Source: Rickettsiales bacterium (GTDB taxonomy: Bacteria; Pseudomonadota; Alphaproteobacteria; Rickettsiales; Anaplasmataceae). Taken from it: 9,970 nucleotides of DNA. Location: the NCBI GenBank assembly GCA_031284675.1, contig JAITXQ010000063.1, positions 1 through 9,970 of the forward strand, in the 5' to 3' direction. The position numbers and the translations under genes were made by a program. The notes under the pieces were generated by a model. That model was given only the letters and a program-made list of their open reading frames with translations. It had not been told where the DNA came from and searched no databases. This document shows positions 1 through 6,858 of the stretch, piece by piece; within the stretch, counting starts at the first letter, position 1; every line of letters begins with the position of its first letter.

Positions 1-141
1 TCTCCTGTTAATTTCTTGGTTCACATCTTTTCTACTCTCATTTCCTATTCCGTGAAATCCAAAAAGCCTTCCATTTCCTATACTTTCTTCCTTCCTTAAT
101 CCAGAATTAGCGTTTTTAGGAGAGTTTGCTAATGGAGGCTC
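1..141 (-). other. open reading frame running off the left edge, possible gene remnant
   Basis: On the minus strand a frame of 47 codons is open from the stop at 142-144 to the window edge. Its first ten codons lie inside the 48-bp repeat and read EPPLANSPKN; the rest is Glu/Lys/Asn/Gly-rich. The only start-type codon I see in it is a GTG near the window edge, so it is either the tail of a gene interrupted by the repeat, an ORF starting outside the window, or chance. I do not recognise the product. The plus strand of the same stretch holds nothing convincing. Confidence 0.2.
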
Positions 142-158
142 TTAAGTTGACGCCATTG
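111..158 (+). repeat. 48-bp repeat, left copy (inverted with respect to 9856-9903)
   Basis: These 48 bases are the exact reverse complement of 9856-9903; the bases immediately outside (110 and 159 against 9904 and 9855) do not match, so the identity has sharp ends. In this orientation the repeat holds AGGAG at 118-122 and an ATG at 132-134 after 9 nt, which would start a 14-codon peptide, MEALKLTPLCDRLG, ending with TAG at 174-176. The following DNA (about 159-191) is richer in G than the surroundings. No transposase or target-site duplication is visible, so the class of element is unknown. A dispersed short repeat or miniature element is my inference. Confidence 0.9.
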
Positions 159-197
159 TGTGATCGGTTGGGCTAGCAGTGTGAGGGGCGAGATTTA

Positions 198-1628
198 TTA
201 AGAAGTTAAAAGTTTAACGATTAGCATTATAATTATAGACCACAGTAAAAAATAGATTTTTCCATTTGATCTATTTTTAACCTGAATGTTTTCTAGTTTC
301 TGATCAGCTATTAGGTTTAATTTTTCTATAAGGCTAAATATCCCTTGGAGTGTTTTTACAGGATAAGAACTTTTTATCTTTTCCCTATACCCTATTTTAT
401 TTTCATGTTGATTCTTTATCCACGTTTCAACTACTTTCCACATATTGATTTCTGGGTAAATTTTTCTACATGTTCCTTCTAGTAAAATCATAGTTTTCTG
501 CAGCAATAACAATTGTGTTTGAACTTTCATATCGAAATCACCAGTTATTTTTAATAGCTGAGCAAGTAAACTAGCAAACGAAATTTTTTGTATAGGCTGC
601 CCAATAATGGGTTCACCTATTGCTCTGCAAGCTGTGACAAAATTTTTATGCTGTGATGAAACATAACCAGCTCTAAAGTGCATTTTTGCAACGTGATCAT
701 AATCCCGATTCAAAAAGCCTTTGAGTATCTCTATAACGTAATAGCACGTCTCGCGGTCTATTCTGCCCATGATTCCACAATCTAGGGCAATAATATTGTT
801 ATTACTATCAATCATTAGATTTCCAGGATGCATATCAGCATGAAAAAAACAATCCCTATATACTTGATTGCAAAACGATTCTATAAGATTGACAGCTATT
901 TGCTTGTGATTATTCAGCTTTTCGACTTCGTATATTGGCGTTGCTTCTATCCATTCCAGTGTCAAAACCTTTTTTGAAGTTCTGTTCCAATCTACTTCAG
1001 GTACGTAAAAACCTCTATCATTTTTTGTATTTTCCTTCAGTTCCAAAGAGTGAGCAGCTTCAAAACGCAGATCTAACTCTAATCGGCAAATCTCAGCAAA
1101 CATCTTGACTAATTCAATTGGCTTTAGCCTCTTTGATTGCTCGCTAAATTTTTCTGCAATTTCTGCAAGCCAAAAAAGCATTTTTATATCCCTTGAGAAT
1201 GTTTTCTCAATATTCGGCCTTAAAACCTTTACAGCAACTTCTTTGCCTTCCGTTATAATTGCTCTATGCACCTGGGAAATCGATGCTGCTGCAATTGGCT
1301 TTTCAGAAAAGCTTGAAAAAATGTCACTTAACTTACAATTAAACTCGCTTTCTATAGTTTTAACGGCTATCTTATGTGAAAAAGATGGCAGTCTATCACA
1401 TATTAACAACAAGTTATTTGTTATATCCTCATTTAAAATATCAGTACGTGATGAGATGGACTGCCCAAACTTAATAAACACTGGACCCAATTTTTCAAGA
1501 GCGCACTTTAGTTTATGACCTCGTATTTTATTTATTGATTTTTTTGACGGAGGGAGTAAATAAGGTAATATGTTGTAACAAGTTAGCACTGCAGTTATAT
1601 GCAGAAGGCGCAGAATATTTTGAATCAT
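198..1628 (-). CDS. ubiB: UbiB, ubiquinone biosynthesis ABC1/ADCK-family kinase-like protein
   Basis: The 476-residue protein belongs to the UbiB/ABC1/ADCK atypical kinase family, which is needed for aerobic ubiquinone synthesis at the inner membrane, probably by handling lipid precursors through ATPase activity. Visible motifs: KFGQ at 53-56 (the family KxGQ signature), Ala-rich AAAS at 113-116 in place of a glycine-rich loop, AVK with Lys134, the catalytic loop HADMHPGN at 263-270, and DCG at 283-285 where most kinases have DFG. One hydrophobic segment at about 458-474 is a C-terminal membrane anchor. The E. coli protein is longer (about 546 residues, two C-terminal segments). The start is well set because the ATG overlaps the znuC stop by 4 nt (ATGA at 1625-1628), suggesting translational coupling to a gene of unrelated function. 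Ubiquinol is the substrate of the bc1 complex encoded by petBC in the same window. Confidence 0.93.
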   Translation of the reverse strand: MIQNILRLLHITAVLTCYNILPYLLPPSKKSINKIRGHKLKCALEKLGPVFIKFGQSISSRTDILNEDITNNLLLICDRLPSFSHKIAVKTIESEFNCKLSDIFSSFSEKPIAAASISQVHRAIITEGKEVAVKVLRPNIEKTFSRDIKMLFWLAEIAEKFSEQSKRLKPIELVKMFAEICRLELDLRFEAAHSLELKENTKNDRGFYVPEVDWNRTSKKVLTLEWIEATPIYEVEKLNNHKQIAVNLIESFCNQVYRDCFFHADMHPGNLMIDSNNNIIALDCGIMGRIDRETCYYVIEILKGFLNRDYDHVAKMHFRAGYVSSQHKNFVTACRAIGEPIIGQPIQKISFASLLAQLLKITGDFDMKVQTQLLLLQKTMILLEGTCRKIYPEINMWKVVETWIKNQHENKIGYREKIKSSYPVKTLQGIFSLIEKLNLIADQKLENIQVKNRSNGKIYFLLWSIIIMLIVKLLTS

Positions 1629-2365
1629 TTTGTTACGTAACTGCTAAATATTTCGCTTAGAGTTTTGTTCTCCATAATTTCATCAGGCTTACCTTGGCAA
1701 TAGATAGTATTATTTACACAAATTATATAATCCGAGCATGGAACAACAGAATTAAGATCATGAGATGTCATAAGAATCGATACTAATCTTTTTTTTGCTA
1801 TTTTGCTTATAATATCATAGAACTTAGCCCGTGCATTAATATCCATTGCACTGACAGGTTCATCAAGAATAATCAAGTCAGGTTCTGCAATTAAACAACG
1901 TGCAAGCAGCAATAATTGTGTTTGCCCTGCAGAAATTTCTGATACTTGATTCTTCAAAATGTTGCCGATACCGACCAATTTTATCGTTTCTGCAATAATA
2001 AATTGATTTTTCTTTAATTTTTTCGAGAAGCTATTTAAAAGGAAATATTCAACTGTTATTGGCATCAAATTACTAATATTAAAATTTTGCGGCATATAGC
2101 CAATTTTTATATTGTCAGCAAATACGATACTACCAGTATAGCTTTTATTCATACCAGCAACTGCTTTCACTAAAGAGGTTTTACCTCCACCATTTGGGCC
2201 AAGTATTGTAACTACATCCCCTCTTTCTACTGACATATTGATACCATCAAGAACTTTTTTATTATCGTATGCAAGAGCAAGATTTTCTATTTTTAGAATA
2301 CGGTTATTGACATTATTTAACTTTTTGACAAAATTTAACTTTTCCTCAGCGTTTTCATGAGACAT
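1625..2365 (-). CDS. znuC: ZnuC, zinc ABC transporter ATP-binding protein
   Basis: The 246-residue ABC ATPase would energise zinc import, working with a ZnuB permease (not in this window) and ZnuA, whose gene is divergent next door. It shows Walker A GPNGGGKT at 56-63, Q-loop Gln93, the signature ISAGQ at 144-148 (a variant of LSGGQ), Walker B with LDEP at 167-170, and the H-loop His202. The ABC domain proper begins near residue 23; the first 22 residues are an Asn/Lys-rich extension holding an imperfect six-residue repeat (KLNFVK, KLNNVN). No later ATG, GTG or TTG precedes the domain, so the ATG at 2363-2365 is the best start although no clear Shine-Dalgarno lies before it. That start overlaps the znuA start on the other strand. 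Metal specificity comes from the neighbour; a manganese transporter is the main alternative. Confidence 0.88.
   Translation of the reverse strand: MSHENAEEKLNFVKKLNNVNNRILKIENLALAYDNKKVLDGINMSVERGDVVTILGPNGGGKTSLVKAVAGMNKSYTGSIVFADNIKIGYMPQNFNISNLMPITVEYFLLNSFSKKLKKNQFIIAETIKLVGIGNILKNQVSEISAGQTQLLLLARCLIAEPDLIILDEPVSAMDINARAKFYDIISKIAKKRLVSILMTSHDLNSVVPCSDYIICVNNTIYCQGKPDEIMENKTLSEIFSSYVTK
2307..2342. repeat. 18-bp tandem direct repeat inside the 5' part of znuC
   Basis: Two adjacent 18-bp units, 2307-2324 and 2325-2342, match at 16 of 18 bases. Each starts, on the plus strand, with TTGACA and ends with TTTAACTTT. Read on the minus strand they encode the repeated residues KLNNVN and KLNFVK of the ZnuC N-terminal extension. 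On the plus strand the two TTGACA hexamers lie 50 and 32 bp upstream of the znuA start codon, so either could act as a -35 element for znuA, but I see no good -10 at the right distance. Confidence 0.8.
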
Positions 2366-3238
2366 TTATTGGCTTTTTTTCTATTACTTTCGCTTACACT
2401 ATACTATAATATTGCCTTTTCATCCAATTTAAAAGTTGTAGCTACAATCAAACCCATCCACTCACTTGTGGCCTCTGTTACAGATGGAATTTTAAAGCCA
2501 GATTTACTTGTCTATACAACGTCTGCACACGATCATATATTAAAGCCATCTGATGCGAGTAATTTGGAATCAAGTGACGTCATATTTTACGTTGATGATA
2601 ACTTAGAAACATTTGTTAAAATTTTTGCTAAAAATAATAAAGAACTGGTGCAATTATCAAGTGCTATTACTCTGCTTCCTGCTCGGCCACATTCATTTTC
2701 TAGAAAAATTATTCATACTCCAGACGAAAAAGATTTACACATTTGGCTTAGTCCTAAAAATGCAAAAAGTATGATACTTTTTATAAGTGCAACACTATCC
2801 AATATAGATAAAAAGAATGCCTATAGATACAATTCCAATGCAGTGAAAACTATAAAAAAAATAGACCAAGAAGTAGAAAAAATTATGAAGGAATTGGATA
2901 ATTTTAAAAATCAAAAATACATAGTCACTCATGATGCTTATCAATATTTTGAAAAATATTTTGGCTTAAATCACCCAAGCGCCATTCTTTCTATAGAAGA
3001 GGATTCGTACATAGGTATGAAGAGTTTAATGAAGCTAAAAGAGGTAATGAAGAGAGAAAACATTAAATGTATATTTTCTCATTCATGGGAAGATAGTATA
3101 AAGCCTAAAGTTTTATCTAACGATGCAAAAATGGTGGTTCTTGATCCTATTGGATCAGATATAGAATCTGGGAAAAATGCATATCTAGCTATAATCGATA
3201 GCATTGCACAAAATTTCAAATCTTGTTTTGTTGAGTAA
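2357..3238 (+). CDS. znuA: ZnuA, periplasmic zinc-binding protein of the ABC importer
   Basis: The 293-residue cluster A-I (ZnuA/TroA-type) metal-binding protein captures zinc in the periplasm and passes it to the membrane transporter. The N-terminus is a signal peptide (hydrophobic residues about 4-22, likely cleavage near Ser22-Ser23). Expected zinc-ligand histidines are visible at His35 (KPIHSLVA), His128 (DLHIWLSP) and His192 (THDAYQYFEKYFG); the HDH at 58-60 followed by LKPSDA matches another conserved family segment. Cys238 and Cys290 sit where E. coli ZnuA has its disulfide. The charged His-rich loop typical of many ZnuA proteins is nearly absent here (about residues 108-126). The start is supported by the signal peptide; it lacks a clear Shine-Dalgarno and overlaps the divergent znuC start by 9 bp. 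Zinc rather than manganese specificity is inferred from three histidine ligands and the disulfide. Confidence 0.9.
   Translation: MRHLLAFFLLLSLTLYYNIAFSSNLKVVATIKPIHSLVASVTDGILKPDLLVYTTSAHDHILKPSDASNLESSDVIFYVDDNLETFVKIFAKNNKELVQLSSAITLLPARPHSFSRKIIHTPDEKDLHIWLSPKNAKSMILFISATLSNIDKKNAYRYNSNAVKTIKKIDQEVEKIMKELDNFKNQKYIVTHDAYQYFEKYFGLNHPSAILSIEEDSYIGMKSLMKLKEVMKRENIKCIFSHSWEDSIKPKVLSNDAKMVVLDPIGSDIESGKNAYLAIIDSIAQNFKSCFVE
2398..2427 (-). promoter_or_regulatory. possible promoter for znuC-ubiB, inside the znuA signal-peptide codons
   Basis: On the minus strand TTGGAT (2422-2427) is followed after 18 bp by TATAGT (2398-2403), ending about 32 bp upstream of the znuC start. The -10 matches the sigma-70 consensus at 5 of 6 bases, the -35 at only 3. 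Because the two genes abut head to head, any znuC promoter must lie within znuA, which is the main reason to take this weak match seriously. Confidence 0.3.
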
Positions 3239-3262
3239 TAAGCTCTTTTAAAATACCTTTAT

Positions 3263-3287
3263 GGGTTAAGCTATAACATATTAACCC
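3263..3287. terminator. hairpin between convergent znuA and hisS, possible bidirectional terminator
   Basis: GGGTTAA at 3263-3269 pairs with TTAACCC at 3281-3287; an inner TAT/ATA pairing (3272-3274 with 3278-3280) leaves a 3-nt loop and a 2-nt bulge. It sits in the middle of the 59-bp gap between the two convergent stop codons, where a terminator would be expected. No T-run follows on either strand, so it may instead stabilise the 3' ends or act only weakly. Confidence 0.4.
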
Positions 3288-3297
3288 CCGCTCCTAA

Positions 3298-4521
3298 CTA
3301 GATGTTTTCTATTATATTATCGCGAGAAATTATTTTTTCTTCACCTGTATCCATATTTTTAATCTTTAAAGTTTTACTGCTCAATTCTTCATCGCCAAAA
3401 ATTAATGCAGCTTTAGCATTTGCTTGATTTGCTTTTTTCATTCGGTTTTTAAGCACTCCGTTATATTCATAGATTACATATAAACCATTTCTGCGCAATT
3501 CATTCGCGAGTGTTAGAGCATATTCTTCAGCTTCTCTGCCAATCGGAATTAGGTAAATAGGTTTCTCTTCTTTCGTGAAATAGTTAATTAATTCCATTAT
3601 GCGTTCAATACCTCCTGCAAATCCTATTGCTGGAGTGTGCTTTCCACCTACTGAAGATACTAAATTATCATATCTTCCTCCTGCAAAAACCGCTCCTTGT
3701 GCGCCTAGATCTTCTGTAACAAATTCAAACACTGTGTGGCAATAATAGTCTAGACCTCGAACTAATTTATTGTTTACGGTATAAGGTATATCAAGAGCTC
3801 GTAGCCTATCTAACACTTGACCAAAAAAATATGAAGATTTTTTCGTATAGTAATCACTGATTTTAGGCGCATCAGAAATTATTGATCTATCTTTCTCATC
3901 CTTGGAATCCAATATTCTGAGAGGGTTTTTGATCAATCTGTTTTGACTATCTTCTGATAGATCATTTTGATACTTTTTGAAGTACGATATCAAGGCTTCT
4001 CTATACTCAGTTATTGTTTCACCATCACCTAAGGAGTTAATTTCTAGTCTTACATTTTTATTGATACCAAACTCAATTAATAAGTGCTGAGCAAGCGAGA
4101 TCAATTCAACGTCAGCTTTTGGGTTTTCTATACCAAAAACCTCAAAATTTATCTGATGAAATTGCCTTTGTCTTCCCTTTTGTGGTCTTTCATAGCGAAA
4201 TGTAGGCCCTGTTGAGAATAATTTTATCGGTGTTTGCAGTTTTTTTTTAATTAATAACCTGACAATTGCTGCAGTGAACTCAGGACGTAAAGTTATGCTC
4301 TTTCCTCCCTTATCATTAAAGCTATACATTTCTTTGGTAATGATGTCGGAGCTATCACCTAGGGTTTTTGTGAAGACTTCTGTGTATTCAAATATTGGAG
4401 TTTGAGCAGGTAAAAAGCCGTATAAACTTGAGATTCTATTTGCTGTCTGCTCAATGTATTTAAACTTATACCATTCATCAAATAGAAGATCTTTCGTTCC
4501 TCTAACCGTTTGATTAGTCAT
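3298..4521 (-). CDS. hisS: Histidyl-tRNA synthetase
   Basis: The 407-residue class II aminoacyl-tRNA synthetase charges tRNA-His with histidine in the cytoplasm. Visible elements: the opening RGTKDLL at 7-13, the TLRPE segment at 78-82, motif 2 with FRYERPQKG at 108-116 and RQFHQ at 119-123, the histidine-specific HisA segment [15 protein letters not shown] at 253-267, motif 3 around FAGGIERI at 301-308, and a C-terminal anticodon-binding domain from about 322. Length is normal for the family (about 400-430). I place the start at the ATG at 4519-4521, because the protein then begins [10 protein letters not shown] as homologues do and the ATG overlaps the upstream nfu stop by 4 nt (ATGA). A longer in-frame ORF up to 4620 only adds 33 residues that overlap the conserved nfu C-terminus in another frame. 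Confidence 0.96.
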   Translation of the reverse strand: MTNQTVRGTKDLLFDEWYKFKYIEQTANRISSLYGFLPAQTPIFEYTEVFTKTLGDSSDIITKEMYSFNDKGGKSITLRPEFTAAIVRLLIKKKLQTPIKLFSTGPTFRYERPQKGRQRQFHQINFEVFGIENPKADVELISLAQHLLIEFGINKNVRLEINSLGDGETITEYREALISYFKKYQNDLSEDSQNRLIKNPLRILDSKDEKDRSIISDAPKISDYYTKKSSYFFGQVLDRLRALDIPYTVNNKLVRGLDYYCHTVFEFVTEDLGAQGAVFAGGRYDNLVSSVGGKHTPAIGFAGGIERIMELINYFTKEEKPIYLIPIGREAEEYALTLANELRRNGLYVIYEYNGVLKNRMKKANQANAKAALIFGDEELSSKTLKIKNMDTGEEKIISRDNIIENI

Positions 4522-5102
4522 AGTGTAGTCTCTATACCTACAACCTCTGGTATGTGGTAGCTCAGCATATTCTGTACTCCTTGCTTTAAAGTAATTGCAG
4601 CGCTTGGGCACCCAGAACAAGCTCCTTGCAGCTCAACATAAACTATTCCATCTTTATAGCCACGGAATTTGATATCACCACCGTCTTGAGCAACTGCAGG
4701 TTTGATATAACTTTCCATCAATTCTTTTATTCTATTTACAATTTCTATATCATTCTCATCGAAAAATTCTTCATCTGGCACGTTGTTGTCATTAACTCCT
4801 TCTTTATCTAGTGCTTTTCCACCAGAAGTAAAGTGATCCATGATTGTAGTTAAAACTTCTACTTTTAATATATCCCAATCAATTCCATCCAATTTTGTTA
4901 CTGAAATAAAATCATGACCAAAAAATACTCTCACTACATGTTCTATTTGAAAAAGATTTGCTGCTAACTTGGAGTTTTTTATCTCATCTGCGTTTGAAAA
5001 ATCAGCAGTTTCTCCTTCGTTTAAAATTTCAAATCCAGGAAGAAATTTCAGTGTGTTTGGGTTTGGTATTTCTTCAATCTGAATGAACATGTTATTTACC
5101 AT
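4518..5102 (-). CDS. nfu: Nfu-type iron-sulfur cluster scaffold/carrier (Nfu_N + NifU C-terminal domain)
   Basis: The 194-residue protein resembles mitochondrial NFU1 and alphaproteobacterial Nfu proteins, which carry a [4Fe-4S] cluster and hand it to target enzymes. The N-terminal Nfu_N domain covers about 5-92 ([15 protein letters not shown] near the start). An acidic linker, about 100-120, leads to the NifU-like C-terminal domain, about 122-193, with the cluster-binding CSGC motif (Cys162, Cys165) within GACSGCPSA. Two starts are possible: the ATG at 5100-5102 or the ATG at 5088-5090, giving [11 protein letters not shown], the more usual N-terminus; neither has a strong Shine-Dalgarno. hisS follows with an ATGA overlap. 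A perfect 14-bp palindrome lies directly upstream and could be an operator. Confidence 0.92.
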   Translation of the reverse strand: MVNNMFIQIEEIPNPNTLKFLPGFEILNEGETADFSNADEIKNSKLAANLFQIEHVVRVFFGHDFISVTKLDGIDWDILKVEVLTTIMDHFTSGGKALDKEGVNDNNVPDEEFFDENDIEIVNRIKELMESYIKPAVAQDGGDIKFRGYKDGIVYVELQGACSGCPSAAITLKQGVQNMLSYHIPEVVGIETTL

Positions 5103-5103
5103 G

Positions 5104-5117
5104 ACAATTATAATTGT
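5104..5117. promoter_or_regulatory. perfect 14-bp palindrome upstream of nfu, possible operator
   Basis: ACAATTATAATTGT is identical to its own reverse complement. It lies 2 bp upstream of the first possible nfu start, in the 49-bp gap between the divergent nfu and J-domain genes. A second, smaller inverted repeat, ATCAT-AAA-ATGAT, is at 5127-5139. Such symmetry suits a dimeric regulator, and an iron-responsive one would fit nfu, but in DNA this AT-rich a chance palindrome is possible and I do not recognise the motif. Confidence 0.3.
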
Positions 5118-5151
5118 TACTATTTAATCATAAAATGATAAAAAAATATAC

Positions 5152-5520
5152 ATGTCATTCATCTTTTTCCTTTTTTTGATATTCATAGTAATTACATTTA
5201 TCCTGCCTAGTGTTTTTGTATTTTTTTTCTTCCTTACAAGAAAAAATAACATAAATTTCATGATGAGCTCTATATTAAATAAATTTTTGAACGAATTTAA
5301 TAATAGTAAAAGTTATACTAAAAATTATGCTAATTTAAGCGGCGATAACATGTCCAGAGATGAAGCATTAAAAATACTAGGGCTCAATCCTGAAGCAAGC
5401 CAAAATGAAATCAACAAAGCGTATCAAAGTTTAATGAAGTTAGTTCATCCAGATAAGGGAGGCTCGGAATATTTTGCGCAAAAGTTAAACGCAGCACGTG
5501 ATAGGTTGCTGAAGAAGTAA
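5152..5520 (+). CDS. membrane-anchored J-domain protein, Pam18/TIM14-like
   Basis: The 122-residue protein has a strongly hydrophobic N-terminal segment (about 3-29) followed by the positively charged RKNN, which favours the tail facing the cytoplasm. A spacer of about 38 residues leads to a C-terminal J domain (about 68-122) with DEALKILGLNPEAS and the HPD motif at 99-101 (HPDKGG) that stimulates Hsp70 ATPase. The domain ends right at the C-terminus; there is no Gly/Phe region, zinc finger or substrate-binding part as in DnaJ. This layout is that of mitochondrial Pam18/TIM14 and DNAJC15/19 and their alphaproteobacterial relatives, so it probably recruits DnaK to the inner membrane for an unknown client. 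The start at 5152 lacks a clear Shine-Dalgarno but is the one that gives the full membrane segment. It is divergent from nfu and followed by petB 108 bp later. Confidence 0.85.
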   Translation: MSFIFFLFLIFIVITFILPSVFVFFFFLTRKNNINFMMSSILNKFLNEFNNSKSYTKNYANLSGDNMSRDEALKILGLNPEASQNEINKAYQSLMKLVHPDKGGSEYFAQKLNAARDRLLKK

Positions 5521-5547
5521 TAATTAGTGTTGCTTTAAAGTTTTTAT

Positions 5548-5575
5548 TTGTGCGTAAAGGATAAGTTGCTACAAT
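5548..5575 (+). promoter_or_regulatory. possible promoter for petBC
   Basis: TTGTGC (5548-5553) is followed after 16 bp by TACAAT (5570-5575), a -10 matching 5 of 6 consensus bases, in the 108-bp gap before petB. The -10 overlaps one arm of an inverted repeat (TTGCTAC at 5566-5572 and GTAGCAA at 5594-5600). The weak -35 keeps confidence low. Confidence 0.3.
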
Positions 5576-5628
5576 AAAAAAATAAGATTAAAAGTAGCAA
5601 TGGACATGTGTTCAGAAAGGTTTAAGTT

Positions 5629-6858
5629 ATGCAGGAAGATAACAAAAAAGAAGCAATAAAAGAAGAAAAAGGTATATTAGGATGGATAGAATATAGATTG
5701 CCTATATTTTCTTTTCTAAAACACACCGCTTCTTATCAAGTACCAAAAAACTTAAACTATGCTTGGAACTTTGGTTCTTTAGCTGGTATAGCACTAATTT
5801 TACAAATAATAACAGGTATATTTCTTGCTATGCACTACACTCCGCATGTTGATCATGCGTTTAATAGTGTGGAGCGCATAATGCGTGACGTAAACTATGG
5901 ATGGTTGATACGCTACACTCATGCTGTTGGAGCATCGCTTTTCTTCATGGTAGTTTATGCCCATATAATGCGAGGATTATATTACGGGTCTTACAAGAGG
6001 CCACGAGAGATGGTGTGGTTCGTTGGTATATTTATATTTTTTGCAATGATGGCAACTGCCTTTATGGGATATGTTCTTCCTTGGGGACAAATGAGTTTCT
6101 GGGGCGCAACAGTCATAATCAACTTATTTTCAGCTATACCTTTAGTTGGTAATAAGATAGTTATATGGTTATGGGGTGGTTTTTCCGTTGATAATCCAAC
6201 ACTTAACCGTTTTTTCGCTCTGCATTATCTTTTGCCTTTCGTTATTATCGCTTTAGCTATGCTGCATGTCATTGCTCTGCATAGGTTTGGCTCTGGTAAC
6301 CCAAGTGGGGTAGAAGTGAAATCAGACAAGGATACCATTCCACTCTATCCTTATTATATAGTAAAGGATTGCATAACTTTTGGTCTGTTTTTTATAGCTT
6401 TGTTCGCATTTGTTTTTTATGCTCCCAATTATCTTGGGTATCCAGACAATTATATAGAAGCTGACTCTATGGTAACTCCGGTACACATAGTGCCAGAGTG
6501 GTATTTTTTACCTTTTTATGCGATGCTACGTTCAATTCCAGATAAACTTACTGGTGTGGTCACTATGTTTGCGTCTATTTTAGTTTGGTTTCTGTTACCT
6601 TGGCTTGATAGATCAAAAGCTAAAAGTGGTGCTTATCGCCCGGTATTTAAGAAATTTTTTTGGGTTTTTGTAATAAATTTTGCACTTCTTGCCTGGCTTG
6701 GAGGACAGGAAGTTAAAGAACCTTACATCACTATGAGTAGGCTATCCACTCTTTATTACTTTGCATACTTTGTAATAATTTTACCACTGCTTAGTAAATA
6801 TGAAAAGCCAGAAGAACCACCAAAAACTCTGAGTGATTCTGTGCCGGAGATTAAGTAA
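5629..6858 (+). CDS. petB: Cytochrome b of the bc1 complex (complex III)
   Basis: The 409-residue integral membrane subunit oxidises ubiquinol at the Qo site and reduces quinone at the Qi site of ubiquinol:cytochrome c oxidoreductase. Four haem-ligand histidines are in place as two pairs 14 residues apart: His98 and His112 in helix B, His199 and His213 in helix D. The Qo-site segment [15 protein letters not shown] spans 147-161 and the diagnostic PEWY is at 289-292. Eight or so hydrophobic helices can be followed, so this is the full-length bc1 form rather than the split b6/subunit IV form. The start is supported by AGAAAGG, 8 nt before the ATG. petC follows with a TAATG junction. The Rieske gene, usually first in a three-gene operon in alphaproteobacteria, is not upstream here. 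Confidence 0.97.
   Translation: MQEDNKKEAIKEEKGILGWIEYRLPIFSFLKHTASYQVPKNLNYAWNFGSLAGIALILQIITGIFLAMHYTPHVDHAFNSVERIMRDVNYGWLIRYTHAVGASLFFMVVYAHIMRGLYYGSYKRPREMVWFVGIFIFFAMMATAFMGYVLPWGQMSFWGATVIINLFSAIPLVGNKIVIWLWGGFSVDNPTLNRFFALHYLLPFVIIALAMLHVIALHRFGSGNPSGVEVKSDKDTIPLYPYYIVKDCITFGLFFIALFAFVFYAPNYLGYPDNYIEADSMVTPVHIVPEWYFLPFYAMLRSIPDKLTGVVTMFASILVWFLLPWLDRSKAKSGAYRPVFKKFFWVFVINFALLAWLGGQEVKEPYITMSRLSTLYYFAYFVIILPLLSKYEKPEEPPKTLSDSVPEIK

Noticed and set aside
283..1450. DCG instead of DFG in UbiB as a sign of inactivation
   Set aside because: The substitution is, to my knowledge, found in normal UbiB proteins, and all other family motifs are intact.
1105..1518. 137-codon plus-strand ORF
   Set aside because: It is the antisense shadow of the conserved kinase-like core of ubiB, with no recognisable domain and no ribosome binding site.
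4522..4620. N-terminal extension of hisS by 33 residues
   Set aside because: It overlaps the conserved CSGC-containing end of nfu in another frame, does not resemble the family, and the ATG at 4519-4521 gives the expected N-terminus and an ATGA junction.
4626..4811. 61-codon plus-strand ORF
   Set aside because: Antisense to the conserved nfu C-terminal domain; composition follows from the opposite strand.
5901..6152. 83-codon ORF inside petB
   Set aside because: Alternate-frame shadow of the haem-binding region of cytochrome b.
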